From a bacterium (GTDB taxonomy: Bacteria; Myxococcota_A; UBA9160; SZUA-336), in assembly GCA_024226335.1 (NCBI GenBank), contig JAAELY010000176.1, positions 1 to 62,692 of the forward strand: a stretch of 62,692 nucleotides of DNA, in the 5' to 3' direction. Under the pieces are notes generated by a model, which searched no databases, was not told where the DNA came from, and saw only the letters and a list, made by a program, of their open reading frames with translations. Of the stretch, positions 60,824 through 62,692 are shown piece after piece (the stretch's first letter is position 1; the number at the start of each line of letters is the position of its first letter). The position numbers and the translations under genes are program-made.

Positions 60824-61318
60824 CTATTCCGCTTCTTCGAAAATGAGGGTGCGAGAAAACGCAACTGCACCTGAGGCGAAGTACCACGTCAGGCCGGCGA
60901 ACAAAATGGCAAATTCGTGAGCTGGGAATACGCCGAAGACGTTGACGGTCTGGGCCAGGCCATTTGCAGCGGAGATACAGTAGATGAACACGCCGAACCA
61001 CCCAGGCCCGCTAGAGGGCTCCCGCGTCCGTTCCATTTGCGGTACCACGGCGCCGAACCACACAACGGCCGTGGCCACCAGGAGCAGACTTCCAATCCGC
61101 CAGGCGACCGATGGGTCGGCGCAAAAGTTGAGCACAGCTACACATATGACTGGGATGATGGCCGCTCCGAAGACGATCATCAGAAGCGTCACCAAAAGAG
61201 GTCTTGGAAGGCCGGGTCCGCCGCCGCCGCGGGAGCGCAGTGCCAGGACAATGCCGGTGAATCCGCCCAGCGCGAGCGCCAACTCGGAGAACGTCATTAG
61301 GATCTCACGTTGATCCAC
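60824..61318 (-). CDS. Small polytopic membrane protein (family A)
   Basis: 164 residues from GTG at 61318 (GGAAG upstream); TTG 61330 is an alternative. About four helices: EILMTFSELALALGGFTGIVLAL, LLVTLLMIVFGAAIIPVICVAVL, WRIGSLLLVATAVVWFGAVVP, and a C-terminal pair. Same family as the protein at 55942-56448, with identical layout of the first helix. Unknown function. Confidence 0.65.
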   Translation of the reverse strand: MDQREILMTFSELALALGGFTGIVLALRSRGGGGPGLPRPLLVTLLMIVFGAAIIPVICVAVLNFCADPSVAWRIGSLLLVATAVVWFGAVVPQMERTREPSSGPGWFGVFIYCISAANGLAQTVNVFGVFPAHEFAILFAGLTWYFASGAVAFSRTLIFEEAE

Positions 61319-61509
61319 TGTTGCTTCCAAAGGGTTCGGGCAAAAGCTGCAACAGACAGCGCCGACCGTCAGCGTGATGCCACAGAGTCCCGACGGAAGA
61401 AGGCTACCGAATTCGGGAACGCCTGGCTGTCTGCAGGCATCCCGCCACCGGGTTCGACCGAATCACGAAAAGTCGATGCCAGAACAGCACGCCCGTCACC
61501 TGAGCCTCG

Positions 61510-62019
61510 CTATTCCGCGCCCGGTTCAACGGCTTGTTGAGTGGCAGCTGAGTTCGTGCCTCCCTCCACGAGAATGCGGTCTACGTACGCAGCGAACGGA
61601 TCACTATAGGCGCTTCGGGATCTCTCCCACTGGCCCCTTGCACCCGGCGTTCTCATGCTCGAAGAGAGTGTTCGTTCTGTTGTCTGCCAATGCTCCGAAT
61701 CGACGAAGCCGCGCAGCTGTTGGTAGTAGGCGTTCTCCACGCGGCGAAAATAGGTTGCAAACAGGAAGTTGAACTGAAGTCGCTCTTCGGGACTGAGTTC
61801 AGAGTCTCCGGCCAGGCCCAGCATGTAGACGCGCGCGATCTGCGGGTCGGCGCCAAGCATTTCCGTTACTCGCGCTAGCGACTCCGAAATTGCCGCCGAT
61901 GTTCCCGCGCGAACCGTCATCGTGTTGTGACGAATCTGCAGTGCCAGGTAGACCAGTGAAACGAGGACTGCGATGGCCCCTACAAACTCACCAGCATTTC
62001 CCAGATCCTCGAGAGTCAC
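61510..62019 (-). CDS. Conserved hypothetical protein with one N-terminal membrane helix
   Basis: 169 residues, GTG start. Begins LEDLGNAGEFVGAIAVLVSLVYLALQIRHNTMTVRAGTSAA, the pattern of a common short environmental family with one helix and a cytoplasmic helical domain (ESLARVTEMLGADPQIARVYMLGL, LQFNFLFATYFRRVENAYYQQ). No function is known. The 179 bp before it (61331-61509) contain no gene that I can support. Confidence 0.75.
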   Translation of the reverse strand: MTLEDLGNAGEFVGAIAVLVSLVYLALQIRHNTMTVRAGTSAAISESLARVTEMLGADPQIARVYMLGLAGDSELSPEERLQFNFLFATYFRRVENAYYQQLRGFVDSEHWQTTERTLSSSMRTPGARGQWERSRSAYSDPFAAYVDRILVEGGTNSAATQQAVEPGAE

Positions 62020-62079
62020 GCTCCACCGCCTAATAATCTAGAGGTTGTGTACCCAGGGTACAGTGAAAAGTGGATGCTG

Positions 62080-62692
62080 CTATTCGGAGTCCGTCTTCAC
62101 GCCCAAACCAGACGGCGCGCCCCCGCCCAGAATCCACGAGTAGCCGCGGACGAGTTCTTCGCGGCCGCCATTCTCGGATACCTCGCCATGTGCGACGATG
62201 ATCCGGTCGAACGGCCATCCCAGAATTCGCTCCAATGAGTTGCGAAAGGCCGCCCGATCGCGCACCAGGAGCCGCTCGAGGAGTGTTGGAGCAAGCCTCC
62301 CGTACGTTCTCGCCAACCGGAAAGCAGCCCGGGTCAGCGGCGGACTGCTGGCACCGATGTTAAAGGCCAGGTCGGTCGCGATCAGAGTGGCGCTGGGCCG
62401 GTGGAAGAAGACAACCTCGTTCGCGAACGGAAAGCCACCGATAAGGACCTGGTCAACCACGTCCTTCCAGCCAGGTTCGGGTTCGTCACCAAGCACTCCT
62501 TCAAACGCCAGGTCAGCACGCTTGGTATCGAGCCCCGGGGCAACGTAGAGCAATGCGTCCGGACAGGCGCGCTGCCACTCACTGATGAAGAGATGATGGA
62601 GTCGGTTGGGGGCGACTATGTATGCAACAGGGCCGAGCGCCTTTACCTCGCGGACCAGATCAGGGGTCGCTGCAATCGGCGAGTGCAGCAAC
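62080..62692 (-). CDS. DUF4336 family protein (5' end beyond window)
   Basis: 203 codons in the window; the true start lies to the right, as the frame is open to the edge and LHSPIAAT is an internal motif of the family. DUF4336 proteins have a metallo-beta-lactamase-like core: APNRLHHLFISEW, LLYVAPGLDTKR, DLAFNIG, IIVAHGEVSENGGREELVRGYSWIL. Function unknown. The start therefore cannot be given. Confidence 0.85.
   Translation of the reverse strand, partial: LLHSPIAATPDLVREVKALGPVAYIVAPNRLHHLFISEWQRACPDALLYVAPGLDTKRADLAFEGVLGDEPEPGWKDVVDQVLIGGFPFANEVVFFHRPSATLIATDLAFNIGASSPPLTRAAFRLARTYGRLAPTLLERLLVRDRAAFRNSLERILGWPFDRIIVAHGEVSENGGREELVRGYSWILGGGAPSGLGVKTDSE

Noticed and set aside
1-62692. tRNA, rRNA or CRISPR arrays
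   Set aside because: I found no cloverleaf-like gene, rRNA segment or regularly spaced repeats; only the short repeats listed.

Overview
The window is a dense, GC-rich chromosomal segment from a Gram-negative bacterium with free-living, catabolically versatile genes: PEP-CTERM proteins, sigma-54 activators, FGE-type sulfatases, acyl-CoA dehydrogenases, a Rieske dioxygenase, a lipoprotein quinohaemoprotein and a UDP-GlcNAc epimerase/glycosyltransferase cluster. The mix, with frequent GTG/TTG starts, fits a former deltaproteobacterium (Myxococcota/Desulfobacterota-like, probably marine or soil). That placement is inference; there is no rRNA, tRNA, CRISPR array or complete transposon.

Layout. 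1-7.4 kb (minus strand): a stress/gas-sensing block with a globin-coupled histidine kinase, an NtrC-type sigma-54 activator, two tandem-domain universal stress proteins, two CBS-pair proteins and an APH/AAA kinase-like protein running off the left edge. 7.5-13.3 kb: an acyl-CoA dehydrogenase pair behind a promoter with an operator-like palindrome in its spacer, a sulfatase, and a divergent aldehyde dehydrogenase. 13.5-18 kb: three PEP-CTERM secreted proteins (two are tandem paralogues), a CDP-alcohol phosphatidyltransferase, a decayed SCO1 gene in front of an intact PCu(A)C copper chaperone, and two odd small membrane ORFs. 18-28.7 kb: second sulfatase, xylose isomerase, MFS exporter, GST-like protein, MBL hydrolase, DUF2855 protein with divergent TetR, and a PQQ-cytochrome c lipoprotein.

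28.9-39.1 kb is a surface-glycan locus: an asparagine-synthetase-like ligase without glutaminase domain coupled to a DUF362 protein, converging on wecB - toroid/methyltransferase fusion - three-module glycosyltransferase - nucleotidyltransferase - CDP-glycerol-type phosphotransferase. 39.2-51.1 kb holds a NicO/UreH-like permease, an LLM flavin oxidoreductase divergent from a Rieske dioxygenase (alpha, beta) and its TetR, an enoyl-CoA hydratase/isomerase, a second TetR divergent from a membrane dipeptidase, an MBL alkylsulfatase-like enzyme, SDRs and an acyl-CoA synthetase. The TetR/DUF2855 and TetR/dipeptidase regions have paralogous regulators and nearly superimposable promoter-operators. A 161-bp MITE with CTAG flanks lies just after one SDR. 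51.2-62.7 kb is an accessory-looking tract of small enzymes and membrane proteins with several decayed genes.

The most notable item is at 60237-60704 (minus): a C_GCAxxG_C_C-family gene whose first conserved cysteine is an in-frame TGA, with a strong ribosome binding site upstream, family homology on both sides of the TGA, and a hairpin immediately 3' with a G-starting loop at the spacing expected of a bacterial SECIS. I read it as a selenoprotein.
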